Shown: piece after piece, positions 44,049 to 56,325 of the stretch
Layout of the letters: every line of letters starts with the position of its first letter
How positions within the stretch are numbered: position 1 is the first letter of the stretch
NCBI GenBank assembly: GCA_945910005.1
Contig: OX246746.1
Span: 43,187,886 to 43,251,885, forward strand
Length of the DNA: 64,000 nucleotides
Reading direction: 5' to 3'
DNA from: Isoperla grammatica
Lineage: Eukaryota; Arthropoda; Insecta; Plecoptera; Perlodidae
Program-made: the position numbers and the translations under genes
The notes under the pieces: model-generated
Told to the model about the DNA's origin: nothing
Databases searched by the model: none
What the model saw: only the letters and a program-made list of their open reading frames with translations

Positions 44049-44133
44049 TTTTGTATTATGTGTACTTCAAACTTGCAAATCCGTCATCTTACACGAAGGT
44101 AAGCTGTTGGATCCTTTCCTCACATTATATACC

Positions 44134-45515
44134 ATTCTAGCCGATTGGCACCTACTTACATGACCTATTAATGAACAATAGATTTAATTTAATTTCTTTA
44201 CTATGACAATATTATCATTAGAGCCCCGTGAAATTCGCATCAACTATAAAAGCGAAAACTGAAAAAAGTAATTTTTTACTAAAGTTCTTAAACTTTGGTA
44301 GGGTTATGTGGGACTTATGTCCCTAATTCAAGCATTTCTTTTCTTGCAAAAAAAACTCCATTTCATGCGATAAGCGCAAAATATATGAATTCACGTTAAT
44401 TACGGCGAATCTTCTTGATGCTCTTAAAGTGCCCGTTCACCTCTTTAGCAAGTTATTCTCTATATAAGTTTAACCCTAAATACCAATGTTTAGGTGTATA
44501 TTACGCGGCCTATACCATCAGGTGTCCTTTGTTTATTCGCGCAACTTGCTGTTCGAGGTAGGATTTCTACGTCATAGTTCTGTAGCTGCCAACGCTGTGC
44601 TGTGTCTCCAGCGGGCATGGGAAGGAGGGGTGGTACGGAACATGCGTGGTTGGCTGAAGACAGCAAGGGAGGGAGCGCACGTTGTCTGGTGAGATACTTT
44701 GTTAAAATGAAAGTGGCGCAGAAGGCGCGTGGTCAAGCAGATAGATACAAGATTTGTAACAACTCACTGGAAATGTGTTTATATATCTCTTCAATTTGTG
44801 AAATGATAATGTTATTTGTCAAGATAAGGAATATAATTATAATAGTTTTGTCAAATTAAGAAATAAAGTTACTTGCGCCGAACAGGTTTTCACAAAGACC
44901 TCAAGTAAAATTTCACAAACTTACGTTTGTTTGATACATCTCGGTGAAAATTCTTCTTGTTAAAGGTATGTCGTTACATTACACTACGACATAAAATGTA
45001 CTATTAGTCTATTTGGCATATTTGTATTAGTTTCTATTTGACCTGCCATATTATGTATTGCTATAATGTGAAGAATAAAACTGTTTCATTTGTAGTGGAC
45101 GGAAAATTTGAAACGACTATACACATGCGCTTGGCGGGATACTTTTCGCTTAACCCTCCAGATGCGTGAAGCAAGGTCACATGACACTCGGGGGTACAGT
45201 ATTGCCAAACGTACAACGTTGAGCGTTTTATCAAAAATGTTCGAACTTCGAAGTATAATAAAATTATGTTTTTTTTGCTTGTTTACAATATGTCTAGGCC
45301 TAGGCCTACCTACTAAGGGTACGTTCCGAAAACTGTTGAATACGCCTATAGCGTGCTTTGTCCGTTCCGTAAATGGCTTAAAATGCTTGAAACGCCTACA
45401 ACCAGCATTCTATAAATAGCATCCCAAGTGTTTTGAGCACGCTTGAGACGCCCAAAGATTTCGTTCGAGCATCGTATGAATATTATCGAAAAGGCGGTAA
45501 ATTACAAATTATACA
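44134..45515. other. Spacer, no supported genes
   Basis: 44480-44700 is GC-richer and has two short frames without motifs. The remainder is AT-rich. Confidence 0.4.
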
Positions 45516-45590
45516 ATGGCGGAATCCTGTGTCCCCGTCTCCAACACAGTGATATGTGTTATAGAAGAGGAAGGAAGTAGACTTAACATA
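45516..45590 (+). CDS. Possible first coding exon, 25 codons
   Basis: ATGGCGG in good context (ACAATGGCGG) opens MAESCVPVSNTVICVIEEEG, and a donor ATA|GTAAGC follows at 45590. The upstream 100 bp is GC-richer. No downstream exon was identified, and the following sequence is TAGGCC-rich intron-like DNA. Confidence 0.3.
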
Positions 45591-46010
45591 GTAAGCACAT
45601 TTTATTATCTTGAAACTAGCCCTAGTGTCCAGTTTAGGGCGTCTGTACCCGTCTTAGGGCCTCAGCTAGGGGAGGCCGAACCTGGAACTAGCCTAGGCTA
45701 GCAGACTATTTCTAGGCCTAGGCCTAGACTTACCAAGAAACTAAGGCGCCAGCCTAGGCCGAAGCATACCTATGTCCAGGCTTAGGCCTAGATTGAGCCA
45801 AGGCTTCGTACATGGAGCACCTTATCAAACCCAAAGACTTTACCAAGGCTAACGCCTAGGCCTAGGCCTAAGCCGCAGAACTTTCTGAATCTGACGAAAA
45901 GATTTCATTTACCAATGCCACTAGGCCTAGGCCTAGGCTAGCTTAATCCTATCGTCCGCCATTATTTAATTTTAAGTTACCGCCACCGTTAACTACCTTT
46001 GTGATTTGAC

Positions 46011-46094
46011 CCTTCCGAAAATATTGGTGCTCAAGATGCTGCAGTGAGTGACGTCATCCAAGTGTCTTGAGCATTTTCAGCTATTTTCGGAAGG
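46011..46094. repeat. 84-bp palindrome centred on TGACGTCA
   Basis: CCTTCCGAAAATA at 46011 pairs with TATTTTCGGAAGG ending at 46094, and TGCTCAAGA pairs with TCTTGAGCA further in. The cAMP-response-type site TGACGTCA (46049-46056) is the exact centre. Either a small MITE or a symmetric regulatory site. Confidence 0.75.
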
Positions 46095-46400
46095 TAGGCT
46101 AGGCCTAGGCCTACCTACCTAGGCTATATGTCTTGGCAGGTAGGCTAGGCCTAGGCCTAGTTGGTCGGACAGTTTTCCAGAGTCCAAAAGCGCTTAATTA
46201 AAGCGTGCGGACCCACTCAGAATAGGGCCTAGTTACGATTGGAGACATGAAAAAGTCATATATATAAATGGATCACGCCTAAGGTTCCACGGAAAACGGA
46301 AAACAATGGCCTAAGCCTAACCCTATGCATGGGATCCTCCCTATGGCACATGGAGCCTAGCCTAGGCCTAGGCCTAGGCCTACGGCCTGCCTATAGCCTA

Positions 46401-47734
46401 CATATCTAGCCTAGACTTTTTCCGTTGTAGTATGCCATGACATACAACAAGTTTGTTGGATACGTAAAACGTTGAAATAAGACCACATCATTAACAGTCA
46501 TATCGACAAACATTCATGTTTTAAGCGAAATTATAAGCAAATGCACATAAACATACCTGCAGCAAAACATCCAAAATCCCTTTGGCAGCCGATGGATGGA
46601 CGGAGGAAAACAGAACTTCCGGCCGGCACAAATATGACGTAACTGCGCGCCATTCTCTGCGCGCGTGTGAAGTGAAGTTAGCAGCAACGAAACATGAACC
46701 GAAAGGATCGTAGCTTGATCGTAGCTACCAGCAGAATACTGCAGCATATGTGACTGCAGTAAAGGATTAGTATTTATTTTGAAATGCATGTATTAATTAC
46801 AAACTTTTTATATTAATACACACATTTCAAAATAAATACCATTCCGACTGTGCCGTGAACAATTAGTCATGTAATTAGATGCGACCCTGGTGAGGAATTG
46901 GTTGAAAACTGTGGCCATTTTCACCTCGCTAAAAGTGTGCAGACCCGAAAGAAATAATTAGCGCTATGCCTAATAGCTCGTATAAATACAAATACATGTA
47001 CAGCACAATAGTTTTATTAATATCCATATAAATATTATTGTAGGCTACGATGATTGCATGATTATCGCCGAACACGCATAGGTAGGCTTTACTTAATTAT
47101 GCAGTAGCTTGCGTAGCGGGACGAGAGTGGCTTTTACCGACGTGTTTTCGTTGCTGGGAAAGTTGCTTGAAATCTGCTGAAATGGCGAATAACGAAGTGC
47201 GTTGTTGCCAAACTAAACACTAATATTTAAACTTACCAGCGCACAGTACACGTAGGCCTAGGGCAAGTAGCGCTATGTTGGTGTCTTCTAGCTACGTTTT
47301 GTTGTATAGTGTTTATTGTTATATAGTGTTTATTGTTTGTTACATTCTGAATTATTTTTCCAACCATTTCCACCAGCAAAAGCAATATATTATTTCTTTT
47401 ATATATTTGGCCAAACTGCAACTCGTCACTTCCGTTCTGCTGGTAGTGGTCTGTAGGTTGTGGTGAAAGAAACATGGCGTAATTTTACCGGGCTGAGAAT
47501 GTCTGCCCGTTATCTGCACTTTTTCCCACACAAAAACGATCCATGTCAAGGGTGTGTACTGAAACGTAATGAAACGTAACGGAGGGGCTTGATATTGTAA
47601 GATAGAATGGTATATAATGCAACATTATTCAACTTTGCAGTAATAACTGTGTTTTGACATCATAAAATTATAATAATTTGAGGTAATGAGCAATAAAAAT
47701 GATTAAAAAGGTTTTGTAGCTGCTTTCGCTTTTT
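46401..47734. other. Spacer, possible short first exon at 47185
   Basis: 47100-47200 is GC-richer. ATGGCGAATAACGAA at 47185 is followed by GTGCGT, which could be a five-codon first exon. The support is too weak for a gene call. The rest is AT-rich. Confidence 0.3.
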
Positions 47735-50700
47735 AAAATCATTGTATAATATTAAACTTTATCGCACATATATTTATACAACTGGTCACAAAGTAGTGCA
47801 GATAGATAATATTTGTACATTCAAAACTTGATTTGAGTAGTTAATTGTTGTAATAATCGCGCTGTATATTCGGTTTTTGGGGGCAAATGTTCCTTCATAC
47901 AAATAAAAAAATATCGTATAATATTAAACTTTATCGCACATATACTTATACAACTGGTCACAAAGTAGTGCAGATAGATAATATTTGTACATTCAAAAAA
48001 TGATTTGAGTAGTTAATTGTTGTATTAATCGCGCTGTATAGTCGGTTTTTGGGGGCAAATGTTCCTTCATACAAAAAAAAAAAAGATTGTATAATATTAA
48101 ACTTTATCGCACATATGCTTCTACAACTGGTCACTAAGTAGTGCAGATAGATAATATTTGTACATTCAAAAAATGATTTGAGTAGTTAATTGTTGTATTA
48201 ATCGCGCTGTATAGTCGGTTTTTGGAAGCAAATGTTCCTTCATACAAAAAAAAAATATTGTTTAATATTAAACTTTATCGCACATATGCTTCTACAACTG
48301 GTCACTAAGTAGTGCAGATAGATAATATTTGTACATTCGAAAAATGATTTGAGTGGTTGATTGTTGTATTAATCGCGCTGTGTAGTTGGTTTTTTGAGGC
48401 AAATGTTCCTTCATACAAAAAAAAAATATTGTATCATATTAAACTTTATCAAACATATGCTTATACAACTGGTCACTAAGTAGTGCAGATAGATAATATT
48501 TGTACATTCAAAAAATGATTTGAATAGTTGATTGTTGTATTAATCGCGCTATATGGTCGGTTTTTGGGGGAAAATGTTCCTTCATACAAAAAAAAAAATA
48601 GTATAATATTAAACTTTATCGCACATATGCTTATACAACTGGTCACTAAGTAGTGCAGATAGATAATATTTGTACATAAAAAAATGATTTGAGTAGTTGA
48701 TTGTTGTATTAATCGCGCTGTATAGTCGGTTTTTGGGGGCAAATGTTCCTTCATACAAAAAAAAAAATAGTATAATATTAAACTTTATCGCACATATGCT
48801 TATACAACTGGTCACTAAGTAGTGCAGATAGATAATATTTGTACATTCAAAAAATGATTTGAGTAGTTAATTGTTGTATTAATCGCGCTGTATAGTCGGT
48901 TTTTGGGGGCAAATGTTCCTTCATACAAAAAAAAAAATATTGTATAATATTAAACTTTATCGAACTTATGCTTATACAACTGGTCACTAAGTAGTGCAGA
49001 TAGATAATATTTGTACATTCAAAAAATGATTTGAGTAGTTGATTGTTGTAATTATCGCGCTGTATAGTCGGTTTTTGGGGGCAAATGTTCCTTCATACAA
49101 AAAAAATATTGTATAATATTAAACTTTATCGCACATATGCTTATACAACTGGTCACTAAGTAGTGCAGATACATAATATTTGTACATTCAAAAAATGATT
49201 TGAGTAGTTGATTGTTGTATTAATCGCGCTGTATAGTCGGTTTCTGGGGGCAAATGTTCCTTCATACAAAAAAAAAAAAATTGAATAATATTAAACTTTA
49301 TCGCACATATGCTTATACAACTGGTCACTAAGTAGTGCAGATAGATAATATTTGTACATTTAAAAAATGATGTGAGTAGTTGATTGTTGTATTAATCGCG
49401 CTGTATAGTCGGTTTTTGGGGGCAAATGTTCCTTCATACAAAAAAAAAATATTGTTTAATATTAAACTTTATCGCACATATGCTTCTACAACTGGTCACT
49501 AAGTAGTGCAGATAGATAATATTTGTACATTAAAAAAATGATTTGAGTAGTTGATTGTTGTATTAATCGCGCTGTGTAGTCGGTTTTTGGGGGCAAATGT
49601 TCCTTCATACAAAAAAAATATTGTATAATATTAAACTTTATCGCACATATGCTTGTACAACTGGTCACTAAGTAGTGCAGATAGATAATATTTGTACATT
49701 CAAAAAATGATTTGAGTAGTTAATTGTTGAATTAATCGCGCTGTATAGTCGGTTTTTGGGGGCAAATGTTCCTTCATACAAAAAAAAAAATATTGTATAA
49801 TATTAAACTTTATCGAACTTATGCTTATACAACTGGTCACTAAGTAGTGCAGATAGATAATATTTGTACATTCAAAAAATGATTTGAGTAGTTGATTGTT
49901 GTAATTATCGCGCTGTATAGTCGGTTTTTGGGGGCAAATGTTCCTTCATACAAAAAAAATATTGTATAATATTAAACTTTATCGCACATATGCTTATACA
50001 ACTGGTCACTAAGTAGTGCAGATACATAATATTTGTACATTCAAAAAATGATTTGAGTAGTTGATTGTTGTATTAATCGCGCTGTATAGTCGGTTTCTGG
50101 GGGCAAATGTTCCTTCATACAAAAAAAAAAAATTGAATAATATTAAACTTTATCGCACATATGCTTATACAACTGGTCACTAAGTAGTGCAGATAGATAA
50201 TATTTGTACATTTAAAAAATGATGTGAGTAGTTGATTGTTGTATTAATCGCGCTGTATAGTCGGTTTTTGGGGGCAAATGTTCCTTCATACAAAAAAAAA
50301 TATTGTTTAATATTAAACTTTATCGCACATATGCTTCTACAACTGGTCACTAAGTAGTGCAGATAGATAATATTTGTACATTAAAAAAATTATTTGAGTA
50401 GTTGATTGTTGTATTAATCGCGCTGTGTAGTCGGTTTTTGGGGGCAAATGTTCCTTCATACAAAAAAAATATTGTATAATATTAAACTTTATCGCACATA
50501 TGCTTGTACAACTGGTCACTAAGTAGTGCAGATAGATAATATTTGTACATTCAAAAAATGATTTGAGTAGTTAATTGTTGTATTAATCGCGCTGTATAGT
50601 AGGTTTTTGGGGGCAAATGTTCCTTCATACAAAAAAAAAAAAGATTGTATAATATTAAACTTTATCGCACATATGCTTCTACAACTGGTCACTAAGTAGT

Positions 50701-53700
50701 GCAGATAGATAATATTTGTACATTCAAAAAATGATTTGAGTAGTTTATTGTTGTATTAATCGCGCTGTATAGTCGGTTTTTGGAAGCAAATGTTCCTTCA
50801 TACAAAAAAAAAATATTGTTTAATATTAAACTTTATCGCACATATGCTTCTACAACTGGTCACTGAGTAGTGCAGATAGATAATATTTGTACATTCGAAA
50901 AATGATTTGAGTGGTTGATTGTTGTATTAATCGCGCTGTATAGTCGGTTTTTAGGGCAAATGTTTCCTTATACAAAAAAAAAATATTGTATAATATTAAA
51001 CTTTATCGCACATATGCTTATACAACTGGTCACTAAGTAGTGCAGATAGATAATATTTGTACATTCAAAAAATCATTTGAGTAGTTGTTTGTTGTATTAA
51101 TCGCGCTGTATAGTCGGTTTCTGGGGGCAAATGTTCCTTCATACAAAAAAAAAAAAATTGAATAATATTAAACTTTATCGCACATATGCTTATACAACTG
51201 GTCACTAAGTAGTGCAGATAGATAATATTTGTACATTTAAAAAATGATGTGAGTAGTTGATTGTTGTATTAATCGCGCTGTATAGTCGGTTTTTGGGGGC
51301 AAATGTTCCTTCATACAAAAAAAAAATATTGTTTAATATTAAACTTTATCGCACATATGCTTCTACACCTGGTCACTAAGTAGTGCAGATAGATAATATT
51401 TGTACATTAAAAAAATGATTTGAGTAGTTGATTGTTGTATTAATCGCGCTGTGTAGTCGGTTTTTGGGGGCAAATGTTCCTTCATACAAAAAAAATATTG
51501 TATAATATTAAACTTTATCGCACATATGCTTGTACAACTGGTCACTAAGTAGTGCAGATAGATAATATTTGTACATTCAAAAAATGATTTGAGTAGTTAA
51601 TTGTTGTATTAATCGCGCTGTATAGTCGGTTTTTGGGGGCAAATGTTCCTTCATACAAAAAAAAAAAAGATTGTATAATATTAAACTTTATCGCACATAT
51701 GCTTCTACAACTGGTCACTAAGTAGTGCAGATAGATAATATTTGTACATTCAAAAAATGATTTGAGTAGTTAATTGTTGTATTAATCGCGCTGTATAGTC
51801 GGTTTTTGGAAGCAAATGTTCCTTCATACAAAAAAAAAATATTGTTTAATATTAAACTTTATCGCACATATGCTTCTACAACTGGTCACTAAGTAGTGCA
51901 GATAGATAATATTTGTACATTCGAAAAATGATTTGAGTGGTTGATTGTTGTATTAATCGCGCTGTGTAGTTGGTTTTTTGAGGCAAATGTTCCTTCATAC
52001 AAAAAAAAAATATTGTATCATATTAAACTTTATCAAACATATGCTTATACAACTGGTCACTAAGTAGTGCAGATAGATAATATTTGTACATTCAAAAAAT
52101 GATTTGAATAGTTGATTGTTGTATTAATCGCGCTATATGGTCGGTTTTTGGGGGAAAATGTTCCTTCATACAAAAAAAAAAATAGTATAATATTAAACTT
52201 TATCGCACATATGCTTATACAACTGGTCACTAAGTAGTGCAGATAGATAATATTTGTACATAAAAAAATGATTTGAGTAGTTGATTGTTGTATTAATCGC
52301 GCTGTATAGTCGGTTTTTGGGGGCAAATGTTCCTTCATACAAAAAAAAAAATAGTATAATATTAAACTTTATCGCACATATGCTTATACAACTGGTCACT
52401 AAGTAGTGCAGATAGATAATATTTGTACATTCAAAAAATGATTTGAGTAGTTAATTGTTGTATTAATCGCGCTGTATAGTCGGTTTTTGGGGGCAAATGT
52501 TCCTTCATACAAAAAAAAAAATATTGTATAATATTAAACTTTATCGAACTTATGCTTATACAACTGGTCACTAAGTAGTGCAGATAGATAATATTTGTAC
52601 ATTCAAAAAATGATTTGAGTAGTTGATTGTTGTAATTATCGCGCTGTATAGTCGGTTTTTGGGGGCAAATGTTCCTTCATACAAAAAAAATATTGTATAA
52701 TATTAAACTTTATCGCACATATGCTTATACAACTGGTCACTAAGTAGTGCAGATACATAATATTTGTACATTCAAAAAATGATTTGAGTAGTTGATTGTT
52801 GTATTAATCGCGCTGTATAGTCGGTTTCTGGGGGCAAATGTTCCTTCATACAAAAAAAAAAAAATTGAATAATATTAAACTTTATCGCACATATGCTTAT
52901 ACAACTGGTCACTAAGTAGTGCAGATAGATAATATTTGTACATTTAAAAAATGATGTGAGTAGTTGATTGTTGTATTAATCGCGCTGTATAGTCGGTTTT
53001 TGGGGGCAAATGTTCCTTCATACAAAAAAAAAATATTGTTTAATATTAAACTTTATCGCACATATGCTTCTACAACTGGTCACTAAGTAGTGCAGATAGA
53101 TAATATTTGTACATTAAAAAAATGATTTGAGTAGTTGATTGTTGTATTAATCGCGCTGTGTAGTCGGTTTTTGGGGGCAAATGTTCCTTCATACAAAAAA
53201 AATATTGTATAATATTAAACTTTATCGCACATATGCTTGTACAACTGGTCACTAAGTAGTGCAGATAGATAATATTTGTACATTCAAAAAATGATTTGAG
53301 TAGTTAATTGTTGTATTAATCGCGCTGTATAGTCGGTTTTTGGGGGCAAATGTTCCTTCATACAAAAAAAAAAAAGATTGTATAATATTAAACTTTATCG
53401 CACATATGCTTCTACAACTGGTCACTAAGTAGTGCAGATAGATAATATTTGTACATTCAAAAAATGATTTGAGTAGTTAATTGTTGTATTAATCGCGCTG
53501 TATAGTCGGTTTTTGGAAGCAAATGTTCCTTCATACAAAAAAAAAATATTGTTTAATATTAAACTTTATCGCACATATGCTTCTACAACTGGTCACTGAG
53601 TAGTGCAGATAGATAATATTTGTACATTCGAAAAATGATTTGAGTGGTTGATTGTTGTATTAATCGCGCTGTATAGTCGGTTTTTAGGGCAAATGTTTCC

Positions 53701-56325
53701 TTATACAAAAAAAAAATATTGTATAATATTAAACTTTATCGCACATATGCTTATACAACTGGTCACTAAGTAGTGCAGATAGATAATATTTGTACATTCA
53801 AAAAATCATTTGAGTAGTTGATTGTTGTATTAATCGCGCTGTATAGTCGGTTTTTAGGAGCAAATGTTCCTTCATACAAAAACAAATATTGTATAATAGT
53901 AAACTTTATCGCACATATGCTCATACAACTGGTCACTAAGTAGTGCAGATAGATAATATTTGTACATTAAAAAATTGATTTGAGTAGTTGATTGTTGTAT
54001 AAATCGCGCTGCATAGTCGGTTTTTAGGGGCAAATGTTCCTTCATACAAAAAAAAAATATTGTATAATAGTAAACTTTATCGCACATATGCTTATACAAC
54101 TGGTCACTAAGTAGTGCAGATAGATAATATTTGTACATTCAAAAAATGATTTGAGTAGTTGATTGTTGTATTAATTGCGCTGTATAGTCGGTTTTTGGGG
54201 GCAAATGTTCCTTCATACAAAAAAAATATTGTATAATATTAAACTTTATCGCACATATGCTTATACAACTGGTCACTAAGTAGTGCAGAAAGATAATATT
54301 TGTACATTCAAAAAATGATTTGAGTAGTTGATTGTTGTATTAATCGCGCTGTATAGTCGGTTTTTGGAAGCAAATGTTCCTTCATACAAAAAAAAAATAT
54401 TGTTTAATATTAAACTTTATCGCACATATGCTTCTACAACTGGTCACTAAGTAGTGCAGATAGATAATATTTGTACATTCAAAAAATGATTTGAGTAGTT
54501 GATTGTTGTATTAATCGCGCTGTATAGTCGGTTTTTAGGGGCAAATGTTCCTTCATACAAAAAAAAAATATTGTATAATAGTAAACTTTATCGCACATAT
54601 GCTTATACAACTGGTCACTAAGTAGTGCAGATAGATAATATTTGTACATTCAAAAAATGATTTGAGTAGTTGATTGTTGTATTAATCGCACTCTATGGTC
54701 GGTTTTCGGGGGCAAATGTTCCTTCATACAAAAAAAAAATAGTATAATATTAAACTTTATCGCACATATGCTTATACAACTGGTCACTAAGTAGTACAGA
54801 TAGATAATATTTGTACATTCAAAAAATGATTTGAGTAGTTGATTGTTGTATTAATCGCGCTGTATTGTCGGTTTCTGGAGGCAAATGTTCCTTCATACCA
54901 AAAAAAAATATTGTATAATAGTAAACTTTATCGCACATATGCTTATACAACTGGTCACTAAGTAGTGCAGATAGATAATATTTGTACATTCAAAAAATGA
55001 TTTGAGTAGTTGATTGTTGTATTAATTGCGCTGTATAGTCGGTTTTTAGGGGCAAATGTTCCTTCATACAAAAAAAAAATATTGTATAATAGTAAACTTT
55101 ATCGCACATATGCTTATACAACTGGTCACTAAGTAGTGCAGATAGATAATATTTGTACATTCAAAAAATGATTTGAGTAGTTGATTGTTGTATTAATTGC
55201 GCTGTATAGTCGGTTTTTGGGGGCAAATGTTCCTTTATACAAAAAACAAATATAGTATAATATTATACTTTATCGCACATATGCTTATACAACTGGTCAC
55301 TAAGTAGTGCAGATAGATAATATTTGTACATTAAAAAAATGATTTGAGTAGTTGATTGTTGTATTAATCGCGCTGTGTAGTCGGTTTTTGGGGGCAAATG
55401 TTCCTTCATACAAAAAAAAAATATTGTATAATAGTAAACTTTATCGCACATATGCTTATACAACTGGTCACTAAGTAGTGCAGATAGATAATATTTGTAC
55501 ATTCAAAAAATGATTTGAGTAGTTGATTGTTGTATTAATCGCGCTGTATTGTCGGTTTCTGGAGGCAAATGTTCCTTCATACCAAAAAAAAATATTGTAT
55601 AATAGTAAACTTTATCGCACATATGCTTATACAACTGGTCACTAAGTAGTGCAGATAGATAATATTTGTACATTCAAAAAATGATTTGAGTAGTTGATTG
55701 TTGTATTAATTGCGCTGTATAGTCGGTTTTTAGGGGCAAATGTTCCTTCATACAAAAAAAAAATATTGTATAATAGTAAACTTTATCGCACATATGCTTA
55801 TACAACTGGTCACTAAGTAGTGCAGATAGATAATATTTGTACATTCAAAAAATGATTTGAGTAGTTGATTGTTGTATTAATTGCGCTGTATAGTCGGTTT
55901 TTGGGGGCAAATGTTCCTTTATACAAAAAACAAATATAGTATAATATTATACTTTATCGCACATATGCTTATACAACTGGTCACTAAGTAGTGCAGATAG
56001 ATAATATTTGTACATTCAAAAAATTATTTGAGTAGTTGATTGTTGTATTATTCGCGCTGTATAGTCGGTTTTTGGGGGCAAATGTTCCTTCATACAAAAA
56101 GAAAATATTGTATAATATTAAACTTTATCGCACATATGCTTATACAACTGGTCACTAAGTAGTGCAGATAGATAATATTTGTACATTCAAAAAATGATTT
56201 GAGTAGTTGATTGTTGTATTAATCGCGCTGTTTAGTCGGTTTTTGGGGGCAAATGTTCCTTTATAAAAAAAAAAAAATAGATAATAATATTATACTTTAT
56301 CGTATGATGCGGTTATGCAACAGCG
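47735..56325 (+). repeat. ~170-bp satellite, about 50 copies, plus orientation
   Basis: The monomer contains AATATTAAACTTTATCGCAC, ACAACTGGTCACTAAGTAGT, ATTAATCGCGCTGTATAGTC and GCAAATGTTCCTTCATAC followed by an A-run of 7-13. Spacing is 169-172 bp, varying with the A-run. Variants repeat in longer blocks: identical stretches lie 3584 bp (21 monomers) apart (48476/52060 and 49486/53070), 851 bp (5 monomers) apart (49486/50337), 2733 bp (16 monomers) apart (50861/53596) and 684 bp (4 monomers) apart (54866/55550). The last copy degenerates at 56300-56325. Small identical frames on the minus strand are by-products. Confidence 0.98.

Larger units (their letters stand above)
43383..44133 (+). mobile_element. 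Penelope-like element 3' fragment with inverted terminal repeats
   Basis: The arms at 43383-43508 and 44016-44133 are inverted copies of each other (about 120 bp). They read outward-in from GTATATAATGTGAGG to GACCGAGGTC. Between them lies a GIY-YIG endonuclease end followed by a 3' UTR with an (AC/AT)n repeat. Penelope-like elements encode RT plus GIY-YIG and are often flanked by such repeats in direct or inverted orientation. The RT is missing. The repeat contains GGTCGAAACGTC, as in the conserved 3' half of Penelope hammerhead ribozymes. Confidence 0.8.
45290..46400. repeat. Region dense in the palindromic TAGGCC motif
   Basis: TAGGCCTAGGCCTA and variants occur repeatedly, for example at 45293, 45713, 45785, 45856, 45922, 46101, 46147 and 46365. 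They are scattered, not in one array. A second dense zone is 60155-60810. Confidence 0.85.

Noticed and set aside
45290..46400. Interstitial telomeric repeat
   Set aside because: TAGGCC differs from animal telomeric TTAGGG or TTAGG and is scattered rather than a continuous array.
48476..55502. Repeated 60-92-residue minus-strand frames
   Set aside because: They follow the 170-bp satellite monomer and change with its A-run length; no sign of coding selection.
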